The notes: generated by a model from the letters alone, not told the origin. A stretch of 64,000 nt of DNA from Girardinichthys multiradiatus (GCF_021462225.1 NC_061806.1:30811644-30875643); one strand, 5' to 3'. Shown: positions 1 through 10,942, counted from the stretch's first letter. Translations and numbers: made by a program.

Positions 1-49
1 GAAATGGAAAAATTCCATAGATTGTAGGTATATAGATATATACTTTATA

Positions 50-345
50 TATGTGTGTATGTATATACACGTTTTTCAGATTAAAAGTACGTTTTTAAAA
101 TAACATTTGAGCAGGTATTAAATGTACTTTTCTTTAAGCCTACATATTAAAAATGTTTATTAATTGGTGTGATGTAATATTCTAATCTTAAATAATGTTT
201 TTATTAGCTGTAAGCGGAAAATCATCATGATTAACACAAAAAAGACTTGAAAGCATCAGTCTGTGTGGAATTAATCTATATAGTGCGTTTCACTTAGTGA
301 ATTGAGAAATAAATAAACTTTTCAATAATATTCTAACTTATTAGT
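50..345. repeat. AT-rich dispersed repeat, copy 1 of 3
   Basis: This stretch aligns by eye with about 14,570-14,820 and 54,370-54,545. All share the landmark order AAAAGTAC or similar, TTTCTTTAAGCC, ATATTCTAATCTTAAAT, then a TGTAAG(C/A/T)GGAAAA block. The first two copies also share a 'CAGTCTGTGTGGAAT' stretch. No coding potential or terminal repeats were seen, so the class is unknown. It forms the left edge of a duplicated mosaic. Confidence 0.55.
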
Positions 346-348
346 TAG

Positions 349-490
349 CAATTTATGGACCAGTTTCAATCCTCATATGTAATGACAGATGAAATTTTGT
401 GGGCTTTCCACTCCACACCTAAATTCCAGTAGAGCAGAACATATTTTTGTGAAGTTGTGGTGTGGTTTTGAACGTTGTTCTTTCTCTTAA
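349..490 (+). repeat. local ~130-bp repeat, copy 1 of 5
   Basis: The unit runs from 'ATTTATGGACCAG' through 'CACTCCACACCTA' and 'CATTCCAGTAGAG'-like words to 'GTGAAGGTGTGG'. Related copies lie near 1,374, 10,943, 15,421 and 18,355, all on the + strand. The unit has no evident terminal repeats and no open frame. Copies are diverged by point changes and small indels. Confidence 0.6.
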
Positions 491-539
491 ATCTACAAGG
501 AATATAAAAGACTGGTGGAGAGAATGCTGAGATTCTCTA

Positions 540-700
540 CCAGCTGAAAAAGCCTCTAGCTTCATACTACAGAGATACCTCAGGATGACCTAAGCCGCTC
601 AAACCATAAGTTTTATTAAAAAAGGTACGTTTTAAACCTAGTCTTATAAGTAGACAGAGTGTCTGCCTCACAGACTAAAACTGGTAAATTGTTGTCTATC
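540..700 (-). mobile_element. LINE 3'-end fragment (L2/CR1-like), antisense
   Basis: Read on the - strand, 610-690 gives a short stretch of the type 'EADTLSTYKTRFKTYLF', the usual C-terminal end of fish L2/CR1-like reverse transcriptase ORFs. The same block recurs at 18,130-18,230 and, up to its break, at 15,800-15,874. Here the block is continuous. The other two positions are its halves, separated by the gypsy element at 15,875-18,128. Confidence 0.55.
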
Positions 701-759
701 AGTTAAAAGATTTTTGGTTTATTAATCTGCTCCAGTGGCTCTGGAGATGGATATTTGGG

Positions 760-1340
760 GAACCTTTCTTTAACATGGGTCAGCTGGTTAGTATGATCAT
801 CAGGTTATCTAGAGCAATATACTCTCCTATGACCCTCCCAATATACTTCCTGTTATTATTGGTTTCCATACCCGTTTCTCTGTCCGTGATCCTAGTACTG
901 TTTTCCTTGTGATTCCAGTCTTATTCACCTTGTGCTCCCCTGTAAGTTTTACGGCTAAACCACACTTGATGACAGAAGAGTTGAGAATGTCTTTCAACTT
1001 GACGAGGCCAAGGTATATTGTATTTTTCATTAGTAATCGTTATTAAATCATTATTAAATTTAAATTGTTAGGATTGGTGGAGAGTCCGAGGAACTCTGTG
1101 GAGATCTACAAAGAAAAGGTGAAGATATATGCAAACTGGGAAAGTCTTTTGGAGCCATTTTCAAACAACTCAAGATTCCAATATCATCAGTTCATGCATC
1201 CTCAAATTAAAATAATTTAGTTTGGATGGTCAGGACCGCTATGGACTGAAAACTGCATGACCAGCAGTGAAGCATCTTTCACATTGGCATAAACTTAGAG
1301 CATGTTAACACAAAAAAGGCTTTGCTCCAAAGAAACATTA
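760..1340. repeat. segment paralogous to 18,240-19,680
   Basis: Long collinear similarity by eye: 'AGTATGATCATCAGGTTAT', a stretch around 'TACTTCCT..TATTGGTTTCCAT', 'CATGACAGAAG..TTGAGA', 'CCAAGGTATAT', 'GGAGCCATTTTCAAACAACT' and 'GAAAACTGCATGA' occur in the same order in both places. This is the upstream flank of the duplicated chitin synthase block, retained in both copies. Nothing in it looks coding. Confidence 0.6.
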
Positions 1341-1373
1341 AACTTTTCAACAATATTCTAACTTATTAGTTAG

Positions 1374-1490
1374 CAATTTATGGACCAGTTTCAATCCTCA
1401 TATGTAATGACGGATGAAATTTTGTGGGCTTTGCACTCCACACCTAAATTCCAGTAGAGCACAACATATTTTTGTGAAGGTGTGGTACTA
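1374..1490 (+). repeat. local ~130-bp repeat, copy 2 of 5
   Basis: Same unit as at 349-490, and the closest pair of the five. Identity extends leftwards through 'AACTTTTCAACAATATTCTAACTTATTAGTTAGC'-type sequence, so these two copies are a recent short-range duplication. Confidence 0.6.
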
Positions 1491-1499
1491 TTCTTGGTC

Positions 1500-2275
1500 T
1501 GGTGAGCTCATTGCCTTACATCTTTGAAAAAGACAGCAAAACTTGGAATAGCAACTGCTAAAAACCTGCTGTATTATTATTATTATTATCAATTGCTGGT
1601 ACTTTAGTAATCCCATTGAAACACATTCCTGTAAATTGTTTTGTTTCAAGTGGGACAAATACTCAGTTTCTAAAGTCACACATATACATTTAAACCTTCA
1701 TATTGCATGCTATTCAATATTTAGAAAATAAAACAAACATGTCAGACAAGTGGTCAGGTAACCACGGTAAACGGCTTTAAAAGGAAGTGCCTCTTATCTG
1801 TTCATCGCTCAGACATCATTCCTACATGTCACGAGCTCTGATCCTTCCTCTGTATCAGCTGGGCCTTATCTCCAGAAACGTAAATTGTACTCGTTCTGTT
1901 TCTCCATCTTCCCCGTTGATAACCAGGATCTTTTTGTAACACTGTTCTCCTACCCGACATCGCGTTTAATGCTTTGGTGTTACTATATCGAATTGCATGT
2001 TTCCATTTACCCACCGCTAACTTCGGCCGAGGTTGGGTTTCCCCAGCATGCTACACACCAACAACTATCTCAGTATGCGTGTGTTAGTCTTCTTTCTGAC
2101 AACATGCAATAACCTGGTTGTGTAACTCTGCACACCATTAATTAATACTTTGCTGAGGTACCCTTTGATTCAGTTTCGGCATTTAGTCTTTTAGAGTTCA
2201 CACCTGCTATTAATTGTGGTGAATTTTATCAACCTGAAGTAACGTTAATTTATTACATTTTCATGCCTCAGTTAC
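1500..2275. other. no gene recognised
   Basis: AT-rich sequence with short open frames on both strands but no splice-linked exons, domain or recognisable repeat ends. It contains a short ATT microsatellite near 1,574-1,590. Confidence 0.4.
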
Positions 2276-2460
2276 AACAGAATAAAATAGAAATGTACTT
2301 TAGAGTCCCTCATTGGAGAAATTCAGGTGTACCAGTAGCAAAGTGAAAGGCAAATGGAAGCATACAGATTCACACATAGGGAAAAATATAAACACAAAAA
2401 ATAAGCATGAGATACTGTACAGTAAGGGCAAATTTACAACTTACAACATGGTAATACAAT
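2275..2460. repeat. dispersed repeat shared with 13.55 and 53.82 kb
   Basis: The words 'CTCATTGGAGAAATTCAGG', 'AGCAAAGTGAAAG', 'CAGATTCACACATAGG' and 'ACTGTACAGTAAGG' occur in the same order at 13,545-13,770, and the later part again from 53,820. The 13.5 kb copy is longer, continuing through 'CAGCACAGCCTCATACAAAA' to about 13,930. Probably the 3' part of a retroelement in antisense, but no protein similarity was visible. Confidence 0.5.
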
Positions 2461-2840
2461 GTGGTTCAATTCAGTTTAACCTATATAGCACCAAAGGCAC
2501 TTTACAAAAAAAATCTAATAAATCGACTCAAACAGATTGCAAGTCAGGTACATAGATTCAAATTGATCTTATTTAACAAACAATGTAGTCAAATTCAGTT
2601 AATTATTCAATTAGTTTAAAAAAAAAAACGTATCCAAGGAAACCGTGCAAATTCCATCTAGTTAATGAGTTGTAGCATTCACTCTGCCTAGATGATAATG
2701 TAGTGACAGTGGACAGTTGCTTGCATTGAGTTGCTGACTTTACAGCAATCTCTCATATTGAGCATGCATTTAGCAACAGTGGAAAGGAAAACTCTGCTAG
2801 TGTAAAGCACTTTGAGTGGTCGGTATGGCTTCTCTTTTTG
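2460..2840 (-). mobile_element. LINE 3'-UTR/tail repeat fused to SINE-like tail, antisense
   Basis: Begins with the 'TTCAGTTTAACCTATATAGCACC' tail seen in opposite orientation at 6,917-7,290, runs through the 'GACAGTGGACAGTTGCTTGCA' block, and ends in 'GCACTTTGAGTGGTCGGTATGGCT', a SINE-like tail. The same nested arrangement sits directly upstream of the intact chitin synthase at 20,926-21,300. The insertions therefore predate the duplication. Confidence 0.6.
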
Positions 2841-3057
2841 CCTTTTTGTCACACTTAAATGTTTTAGATTTAATATCAACTAAAGAAAAAAAAGCATAAA
2901 TACAAAGTGATGTTCTTAAATGATAATTAAATTTGTTAAAGGAAAGCTACAATTCAAACAGCTTTTTCATCTCTTTTCTTCTGGGCAGTGATTTCAGTTT
3001 TAGTGTAGAGTGTTTTTTGTTTGTTTGGTTGTTTGTTACAATAATACAACTCTACAG
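2840..3057 (+). other. deletion junctions upstream of the pseudogene
   Basis: Sequence matching 21,256-21,292 passes directly into sequence matching about 21,686-21,790 ('TTTTGCCTTTTTGTCACACTT'). It then passes at about 2,946-2,970 into sequence matching intron 5 from about 23,925 ('ATCTCTTTTCTTCTGGGCAG'). Relative to the intact gene this removes the TATA region and exon 1, and then exons 2-5. Confidence 0.7.
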
Positions 3058-5284
3058 CAGAAGCATGATTCTCAGATTTACAAATATTGTCATATCTAGT
3101 GATAGGGAAGACGCCACAACTGCAATGGTGTATCTCTGTGCAACAATGTGGCATGAGACCTATGAGGAAATGATGAATATCATGATCTCAGTTTTCAGGT
3201 GAGTCAAAGTAACTGCTTTCATACCCAACTTAAGAGTCTGTATTATATAAATAGTAGTAACAGTTAATAACAAAAATGTTATATTATATATTATATGTCC
3301 ATGTTTGTTATTTTAGAAAACTCTGTAGAAAACTCTTTTTACTAAACTTTCTAGGAAGATTAGTTATATGTCCTGCAAATTTAAAAGATAATTTTCTTAA
3401 TATCTCTGTGTTTATTTTTTACAATGAATTTCTTTATGCTTCTGCTTCATGTTTGTTTTATCAATAAAGACTAGACAAGTACAGACCAAATGTGGAACCA
3501 AAGTTTGATGACTTCACCTTTGAAGCTCATTTCTACTTTGATGATGCCTTTGAAAATGTCAAAGGATGCCATCATCGTCAACTAAACTCATACGCAAACG
3601 ACCTTGTGAAAGTCATCACAGAGGTTTATCGGTAAGAACTATGTTTACTAATGGTCTAAAATGTATTTCCTACTTGCTAACAGATTTGTGTGACATGTCA
3701 TTAGCTTTGAATAATGATCATGTTTCCCACAGAAATTACATAATTCTTGTTAGAGTAAGTTGTTTTTGCTGACAATTTTTAGAAGAAATTTGTTTAATTA
3801 AAAAAGCCAGATGTTTTAGCTCAACCTGTCACAAGTCAATGAGTAAAGTTGTCCTACAACCGTAATAAATGATCGATTAGTTGAACAGAGAACTGAGCAG
3901 ACCATGGACAGAAAACACGTTTTTGAAAGAAAATGTATATTAACTTATTTTTGTGTTTCTAGCAAGTTTGTGTAGACCTATGTTCAGATGATACAAAATG
4001 TTAGTGATTTTGTCCAAGTTTTTGATTTCATTCAGAGTTTGCTGTTCAGATCTAACTTGGTGGCATTCTGGTTACATGAGATAGGGCTATTTTCTGCTAA
4101 TCTGTGTCTCCTTCTTAAATGTAAAGAAAGATTTCTCCTGGCTAGCACGGCACTCAGAATCACCTCATATCTTTTAATAGACACTTATTCAAACCTAATG
4201 ACAATTTAACTGGTGTCAGTTAATGTTACCTTTTCAAAGCAACAGTTGACACACTGTCAGAGATGGATGTTTTCCAGGTTATATAATTTATTAGTATCTT
4301 TTTTCTCTGTCATCAGCATCTTTGAGAACCTTGATAAAACATTCTTTGAGGTAAAGCAACAAATTCCTGATCAGTCAATCATTGAGACACCATATGGAGC
4401 TCGTGTTGTTGTTCAAATGCCTCATGGGAATCAGATTGTAGTTCACTTCAAAGACAAAGAGAAAATTCAGAACAAGAAGAGATGGTCTCAGGTAGGAAAT
4501 ACCACATGGATCATCTCAACACTTTAATCAAGAACCTTCAGTTTGTTAACTGTTCTTTATTTTCAATAGATTATGTATCTTTACTATCTTCTGGGTTGGA
4601 AACTCACGGCCAAATATTACAAACGCTGGAAGATGGGATGTAATGAAAATGATCTAAGTAAAGAGATTCAAAAATTGTCTGGGGTGTTTGAACAAAGCAT
4701 GCTCATTTTAGTTTCAGTGGTATGTCAAAGACTACATAGTTGCATTTTTATTCCAGAGAGAGAAGCACAACACCTACCTCTTGGCTTTAGATGGGGACAC
4801 AGACTTTCAGCCTGCTGCCGTGATGCTGCTCATTGATCGTCTGAAAATGTATCCCCGTGTCGGCGCAGCATGTGGAAGAATTCACCCCACTGGATCAGGT
4901 TGGGACCAATGAAATTAGGGCTTTTTATGCCCTGTACAAACAGCCATGGTAAACTTGTAAAACACCTGTGTATTTGTTCTTCAGGTCCTGCTGTTTGTTT
5001 CCAGAATTTTGAGTACGCTGTCAGTCACTGGTTGTAGAAGACAGCTGAGCATGTCTTCGGCTCTGTACTGTGCAGCCCTGGCTGCTTCAGTCTGTTCAGA
5101 GCAGAGGCTTTAATGGATGATAACGTGATGAAGACATATTCTACCCAATCCACAGAGCCCAGTCACTACATCCAGTATGACCAAGGTACAAAATTGAGTT
5201 GTGCTAACATTTTGGGCTAACGTTTTTTTATTATATATTACAATCTAATTTCATTAAACAACTTTACAATAGATTAATTTAATT

Positions 5285-5480
5285 ACTGCAGAGCGTAACA
5301 ATTGGTGGCTTTGTTGACTCACAGGAAGAAGGTCCTGGGTTTGAATCCTGGTTGGGGGCTTTTTGTGTAAAGTTTGTGTGTTCTCTATTTGCATGCATGT
5401 GTTACACAGGTTACCTCTCACAGCTCAAACACAGGCATGTTTAGTTAATTGGTGTAAATAATTGTCAGTCATATATTTGG
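5285..5480 (+). repeat. dispersed repeat in intron 11 of the pseudogene
   Basis: tRNA-SINE-like or non-autonomous transposon text ('GTTTGAATCCTGGTTGGGG..CATGTTCTC'-type words, then 'CAGGTTACCTCTCACAGCTC'). The same insertion at the same position is present in intron 11 of the intact gene (25,965-26,290). It was therefore inserted before the duplication; the pseudogene copy is shorter at its 3' end. Confidence 0.65.
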
Positions 5481-5954
5481 ATGGGTGAACAGATCTAAAT
5501 ATCCAATAAAGAAAAAGTTTTTACGCCATCTCTGTGTTTACTTTTAAGCTATCTCTTTAATATTCTAACTTCTAAATACATATATTGTTGTTGCAGAAGA
5601 AGACCGCTGGCTGTGCACTCTACTACTGAAACAAGGGTGGAGAGTGGAATACAATGCAGCATCTGATGCCTACACCAACGCACCACAGGAATTTAAAGAA
5701 TTGTTTAACCAGGTGAGTGCAGGAGCAGTGCAGAACCTTTGTAATTTAACTGTGATGCCAAATTTATTAACAATGATTGCCCACAAAATTGTTATTATTA
5801 TTAGAATTAAGTCCTTTGTGTCCTGTGGATTGGAGTGATTTGAACACCACAGATACTCATCTCATATTCTTTAGTTTGTAAGACCTCAAACTCTCAGTTA
5901 TTTTCTTCGAAGCGTTTACAAATGCTTTTCTGTGGGACTCACTTGACCATCAGT

Positions 5955-6235
5955 CAAGCACAGTCAAGCCACAAACAGAGACACCAAACCAACTAATATA
6001 CTGGGGAAAGACAAAGGCAGGTAATCAAGGGAACTGAGAACAGGTGTGACAAGGAGGCAGGGAAGCAGAAGGAACAGGTGAAACAAATACAAAGGCCGGG
6101 GAAGAGTGAAAGGAATAAACAAACAGAAAACACAAACTGAAACATGATGCAAAAACCAAAATAGAAACATCTAGACACAATAAATCACAAGATACCAAAA
6201 CCAAAGTCCAAAATGTCACACCGTGACATACAACT
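5955..6235 (-). repeat. dispersed repeat, inverted match to 55.1-55.7 kb
   Basis: The reverse complement matches 55,590-55,700, with words such as 'CACCTGTTCCTTCTGCTTCC' and 'CTCCTTGTCACACCTGTTC'. The family is fish-typical with a CACCTGTTCC core. No enzyme is encoded here, and open frames across it are composition artefacts. Confidence 0.55.
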
Positions 6236-6916
6236 ATAAGTTTTAAACAACATTTAAGGGCAGAACATAGTCGGGCGTACTGTGATCAGTGTGGACATAT
6301 CTAAAACCGTTCAATATGGAGACTTTTCCCGTTTTTATTGTGCGGTACCTATGTTTTGCCCTTTAGTCTTTGCTATTAAATTGTATTTTCTATTTATGAA
6401 CATACACACGATTTAACAATACCAGAACAGTTCTGCACTTCAAAATAATAACAACGATAGCATTTAATTGGTTTATTTGTGACTATATTAAGTCAGCAGT
6501 AATTTTTTTCAATCTATTCAAAATGTTTTCAATGTTATTTTCAAATCTTTATTTATGATCTATAGTTATCTTTAGTGATATAACTTTTTTATTCTTGTAG
6601 GATGAGAACCAGTTTTGGAAGGAACTTATTGAAAAGTACCTGAAACCTTTGCAAAATGACAAAGAAAAATAGGAACATATTAAAATTGACCTGCAAGACC
6701 TGAGAAACAAGGTAGATGTGGAGAACTTTGAATATAATAGATTTCACATTGGAAATATGACATTTTCAGCTTAAACTTTGTATTTCTTTCCCAACACAGA
6801 TTAGCTTTTTGTTCTTCATCTCAAATGCCTTCTAGCCGGTGGCAGCCTTCACCTTTCAGGTCTTCGAGGTCTTTAACATCGAGATAAATACTGTTGACAT
6901 GAACCTTAATCAAACT

Positions 6917-7290
6917 CCCTGGCAGATGGCCGCTCACACTGAGCCTGGTTCTGCTGGAGGTTTCTTCCTGTTAAAAGGGAGTTTTTCCTCTCCACTGTCG
7001 CTACATGCATGCTCAATATGAGGGATTGCTGCAAAGTCAACGCCAGTGACTGTCCACTGTCTCTACATGCTCATCCAGAAGGAGTGACTGTTACAAGTTA
7101 CTGACTCGATGCAATCTGCTGGGTTTCTTTAGATAGACATTTTTTTTATCCAATTTGAATAAATAACTGAATCTGACTGCACTGTTCAATGGTTAGGATT
7201 AATTGGAATGTATGTACCTGACTGTTGTGAAGTGCCTTGAGACAACGTGTTGTGATTTGGCACTATATAAATAAACCGAATAAAAATTTA
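6917..7290 (+). mobile_element. LINE 3'-UTR/tail repeat, sense
   Basis: Starts abruptly inside pseudogene exon 20 ('GAGCCTGGTTCTGCTGGAGG') and ends in the tail 'GGCACTATATAAATAAACCG'. This is a nearly full 3' segment of the high-copy element whose antisense pieces lie at 2,460, 11,095, 18,480 and 20,926. Its insertion, or the deletion it borders, truncates exon 20 of the pseudogene. Confidence 0.65.
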
Positions 7291-7369
7291 AGTGAATTGC
7301 AAAATCCAGAATCTTATGAAGTTTTTTTTTTTTTTTAGATAAATAGGTCATGGTCTTATCAGAACATTC

Positions 7370-9245
7370 TGTGATTAAACATGTGAACTTTAATATATTT
7401 ACTGTGAAACAGAAGGGTTGGCAAGTGTATTTAGATCAGTTTCCATAATGCAATTTGACCACTAGATCTCAGAATGGACAATTTCAGCTCCTCCTAAATA
7501 AAAGGTCAGTAATGGAGAGGATGATAAGGAAGGAAAACAAATGAGAAGAAACAGAACAGAGATGCAAAGGTGTGAGAGACAGAGGAGAAAAAGTGCACAG
7601 GTGAGTAAGCATTTGCCCAAAGGTAATTTTCTTGGGTTTGCCCCTATCGCCCTGTCGTGCCAGTATCTCTTGGCACTTATTTAAGGAAGTTGTTAAAATC
7701 TTTCATATGAAGAGGTGTTAACTGAAATGCTATCAACAGATGCTTAATAAGCAGTTAGCATTGTTTTTATAGTAGCTATGGAAGAACAAATCTGTTTTTC
7801 CAAATGAAAAACAAACTCAGTTTAGGTGTAGAAGCTAAATCAGGCTCATCCTTCCATTGAATTAAGGTAAAGGTGTTTTAGGAGACAGAAAACACATTAA
7901 ACTATGGTTCATAATTAATGTGTTGACAGCATCTGTCGGGACATACTGGATTATACAAGAGACATAATTCTGAGTTACTTTCCAGATAAATGTTTGAGCT
8001 ATGCAATTAAATTTGTATAAAAGCATAACAAGAAAATGAAGGAGATTCATTAGAGAACTTATGTCTGTTATTTTATAATTTTGTTATTGCAAACTTTATG
8101 AGGTCTTAAACATTTATTTTTCTTGTATGGTATGCTCATTTAGAACAAATGTATGACCTGACCCCACAATTTCTATACTACACTTAACTTTTTAGCACAA
8201 GTATTTATGAAGAAAGATCCTATATGTGAAATATCACTAAATAATATTCTCACTTCTCAATCATAACGTTTGTTTTTCTCCATGGAAACAGAAATCAAGG
8301 TGTCTAGTTATCTGAACCTAGCAGCTGACTTCACACATAACTTCACTGATAGACTAGCAATCGGAGTGTCATTCCTGGTCAGTCCAGCTGTGGGACACCA
8401 AAATGTTCTTATAGCATATTTTCTCATGATCCACTTAATAAATAGGTGATGAGCTAAACAACAAATGTGCACATCCTCCTCATGGTAAAACAGGTAATAT
8501 AAACCTGATATATTAAAGCTTTTAGTTCTGCTGTAGAACCATCCATTTATTTTGTTTGTGTTTCAGTTTAAAATTTTTCCCATTGTTTGATACATCACTT
8601 TTGTTCCTCCTTTTTAAAGTAGGCTTTTCCAATGTATTTTATTTTCCTAAAAATGCAAAATTCCATACAAACACCTTTAGCATAAAAACTGGAAAGTTTT
8701 CTAAAATGCAACACATACTCCAAGCTGTAACATGATTTGCTTGGATTATTATTTATTTCCACAGATGTCCACTGTCTGTCGGATTGTTTCAGATGTAGAA
8801 CTCTGCAGCATTCACTTTGGAGAATGATTTATGTGCATCCTTATTGTATAAGCACAGTTTCAGGTTGCAAAGTCAGCTGCAGCAAAGGACTAACACAATT
8901 TTCATGTCTCTTCTAAGTTATTCCAAGCCTCTCTGGCACCACTGATAACAGTCAAACAGTTTCCAAAGCTGGGCCATTTGAGAGAACAGTGGTTTTAAAA
9001 TATGGACTGTAAATTGCTGATTATGGACACAACATTCTTTCAGATATTGTGATGATGATAAAAGGAATTGTGGAAATTATTACAAAATCTATCAGTCTTT
9101 GCGGTACACTGTCATAATTCGCACTATAAATGTAGGATTTGTTTGTGCTTTCATGGAACCAGCAGTGAGAAAAGTGGTTTGAAACATGAAAGTGACTAGA
9201 AATAATAATCATTTATGATCGTGGTCCAAGTCATAGCAGTCCAAA
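7370..9245 (+). pseudogene. slc39a7 (zip7) pseudogene fragment, inverted
   Basis: Matches the reverse complement of about 34,900-37,300 of the zip7 gene, so it lies in the opposite orientation to the real gene. It carries the end of intron 4, an exon-5 remnant (about 7,510-7,611, before GTGAGT), intron 5, an exon-6 remnant (about 8,291-8,396) and much of intron 6. Exon 5 has lost its spliceable frame. Exon 6 stops after the SPAVG segment, loses the HEVPHEIGD metal-site half, and carries an Arg in place of the Gly of HNFTDG. The hydrophobic exon-6 text and the intron similarity make the origin secure. Exons 1-4 and 7 were not found. Confidence 0.88.
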
Positions 9246-9299
9246 GTCCCAACCATAGAATAAATGTTTTCGGGTTTTTAAATGTCCTCAGTTGGAGCT

Positions 9300-9965
9300 T
9301 GTTGTTAGTATTGCAGAAATAAGACTGGAGAGCCCAGCTTGGTTGATTTTGAGTATTTACTGTTAAAAAAAGAAAGATGGAGACAGAGGCTCATCCTGCT
9401 ACTTGATAGGTTGTCCCATCTGAGCTGTGGGCCTCTGCAACTCATCCTGGCCCCCTTGATTGCTTCTCTGATTAATGCTATCTTTGCCCCGCCGGTTAGT
9501 TTAAATGGAGGGGATAATCTTGGTGGGTTTGCAGTTGTGCCATCTATGTTCAGATGAAGGATTGAACAGAGCTATGTGAGATTTCCAGCTTGGGATATTG
9601 TTTATGGACCTAATCCTGCTCATAGCTTTACAACTTTCTCCCAGACCTTTCTGCTGAGTTCCTTGGTCCTTATCATGCTCTCTAATGTTCTCTAACAAAT
9701 ATCTGAGGCCTTCAAAGATAAACTAGATTTATACTGAAATACAATTTCGCACAGATGTTTACTAAATAGGTACACAAGGTACACATATAGTAGCACAATT
9801 GGTAGTACTAAATTTTAGCATATCAGAGTAAAGGAGGCTCAGTATAAACAGGGTGCCCTGCACTAATTTTTCTTTATAAAGATTTTTGAAACCCATGTAT
9901 TCCTTTCCTTCCAGTTTACAATTATGCAATACTTTGTGGTTGTAACATTTCAAAAATTTCAACAA
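9300..9965 (-). mobile_element. Tc1-like transposon fragment, antisense
   Basis: Runs from 'CATCTGAGCTGTGGGCCTCTGC' through the 'TTGCAGTTGTGCCAT' and 'GAACAGAGCTATGTGAGAT' region to 'CTTGGGATATTGTTTATG' and 'ATGCTCTCTAATGTTCTCT', the usual text of a fish Tc1/mariner family read from the transposase N-terminus outward. The - strand shows the helix-turn-helix 'ALIREAIKGA' type segment with breaks. A matching fragment lies at 62,530-62,960. Confidence 0.7.
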
Positions 9966-10860
9966 AAAGTTTAAGAAAAAGTTGAACAGGTAGGATTATT
10001 TTGCGATCTGCATCAGATGTTGCTGCGAATTGTTCATTATTTTCTACGTGAAAACGAATTCCTGAAATTTTCTAAAATGTAAGAATTTGATACTTTTTTT
10101 GGTTTATTTATTAAAACAGTTGCAGGTCTTATCTTTTATATCAACACCAGCTATCAGGATCTAATCTTTGTGGCTTAAGGATTTTTTTAAAGATGAATGT
10201 CCTATGAAGGACTCAACATTTTATAAATTCCACACTTCTTACATGATGAGAAGTACTTTTAGTTTCATTGGGAGTGGTTGAGTCAGGAAGATTAATTTAT
10301 TTGTGGTTAATGTAAAATCAAACTCACTCAATTACCTATCGATCCTAATACAGTGATCCTAATTCTAAATGAAATATAAAGAATTTATTTTATCCTAGTG
10401 TCATCTTGTGTCATTTAAAACTTTTGGCTATTTAGTATGGATTGTAAGATGGGTTTTTAAAACTAGATAGGTTTATTGTAGCATAAAGGTATTAAAGGAT
10501 CCTTGTTGTGCATTCTGAGCAAAATGAAATAAAAATCCATAATATACTTCCTACAGAAGGCAGAAATTTACTAGCAGTTTTTCTTCTGTTTTTTTCAGAT
10601 AAAGATATAGGTCATGCTCAATTTTCCAGATAATATTTATGTATCTTAAAAAATTAAAACCTCTCAGAACATTCTGTGATTAAACTTAAATTAATTTACA
10701 GTGACGATGTGTGAATGTTTGAAACCTGCTTTTAAGTTTCAATTGCGTTCTAAGCTGAGTTTCTGAGATGTTGTATGATGAGTTGGAGTTCCTATGAAAG
10801 ATCTAAAGTGTGGTGAGTGCTGCACCTTTGGGTTTTGTGACATGAATTAAATGAGTCAAC
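9965..10860. repeat. segment paralogous to 62,960-63,810
   Basis: Collinear words include 'TTCCACACTTCTTA', 'GGAGTGG(T/C)TGAGTCAGGAAG', 'TATCGATCCTAATACA' and 'GATGAGTTGGAGTTCCT(A/G)TGAAAGATCT'. Its right part, from about 10,490, also matches 15,030-15,370. No coding function is visible; it is a piece of low-copy duplicated DNA. Confidence 0.6.
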
Positions 10861-10942
10861 AGGGTAGTATGATCATCAGGTTATGTAAAGCATAGCAAAA
10901 GGAAGTGGGTGAGATAAAATCTAAAAAGAAAGTATTTTTTAT

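Larger units (their letters stand above)
3058..6916 (+). pseudogene. chitin synthase pseudogene (tandem copy)
   Basis: Collapsed second copy of the chitin synthase at 21,497-31,116, same strand. Retained blocks: exon 6 (3,058-3,198), 7 (3,470-3,631), 8 (4,317-4,491), 9 (from 4,570), 10 (4,757-4,898), 11 (4,985-5,185), 12 (5,597-5,712), 19 (6,601-6,711) and the first part of 20 (6,800-6,916). Exons 1-5, 13-18 and 21-22 are missing. Lesions: deletion of the exon 9 splice donor; a TAG in exon 11 (5,035-5,037); a TAG in exon 19 (6,670-6,672); a TAG in exon 20 (6,833-6,835, replacing a Trp codon); and loss of the QRRRW and SWGTRE regions. Exons 6-8 and 10 keep correct length, phase and splice sites, and exons 6-8 differ from the intact copy at only about 1-4% of bases. 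Decay therefore looks recent. The catalytic DGD and EDRW motifs survive, but no working enzyme can be made. Confidence 0.93.

Noticed and set aside
5597..5712. Possibility that the left chitin synthase copy still makes a short enzyme
   Set aside because: The stop in exon 11, the lost exon 9 donor and the missing QRRRW exon exclude a complete catalytic domain.
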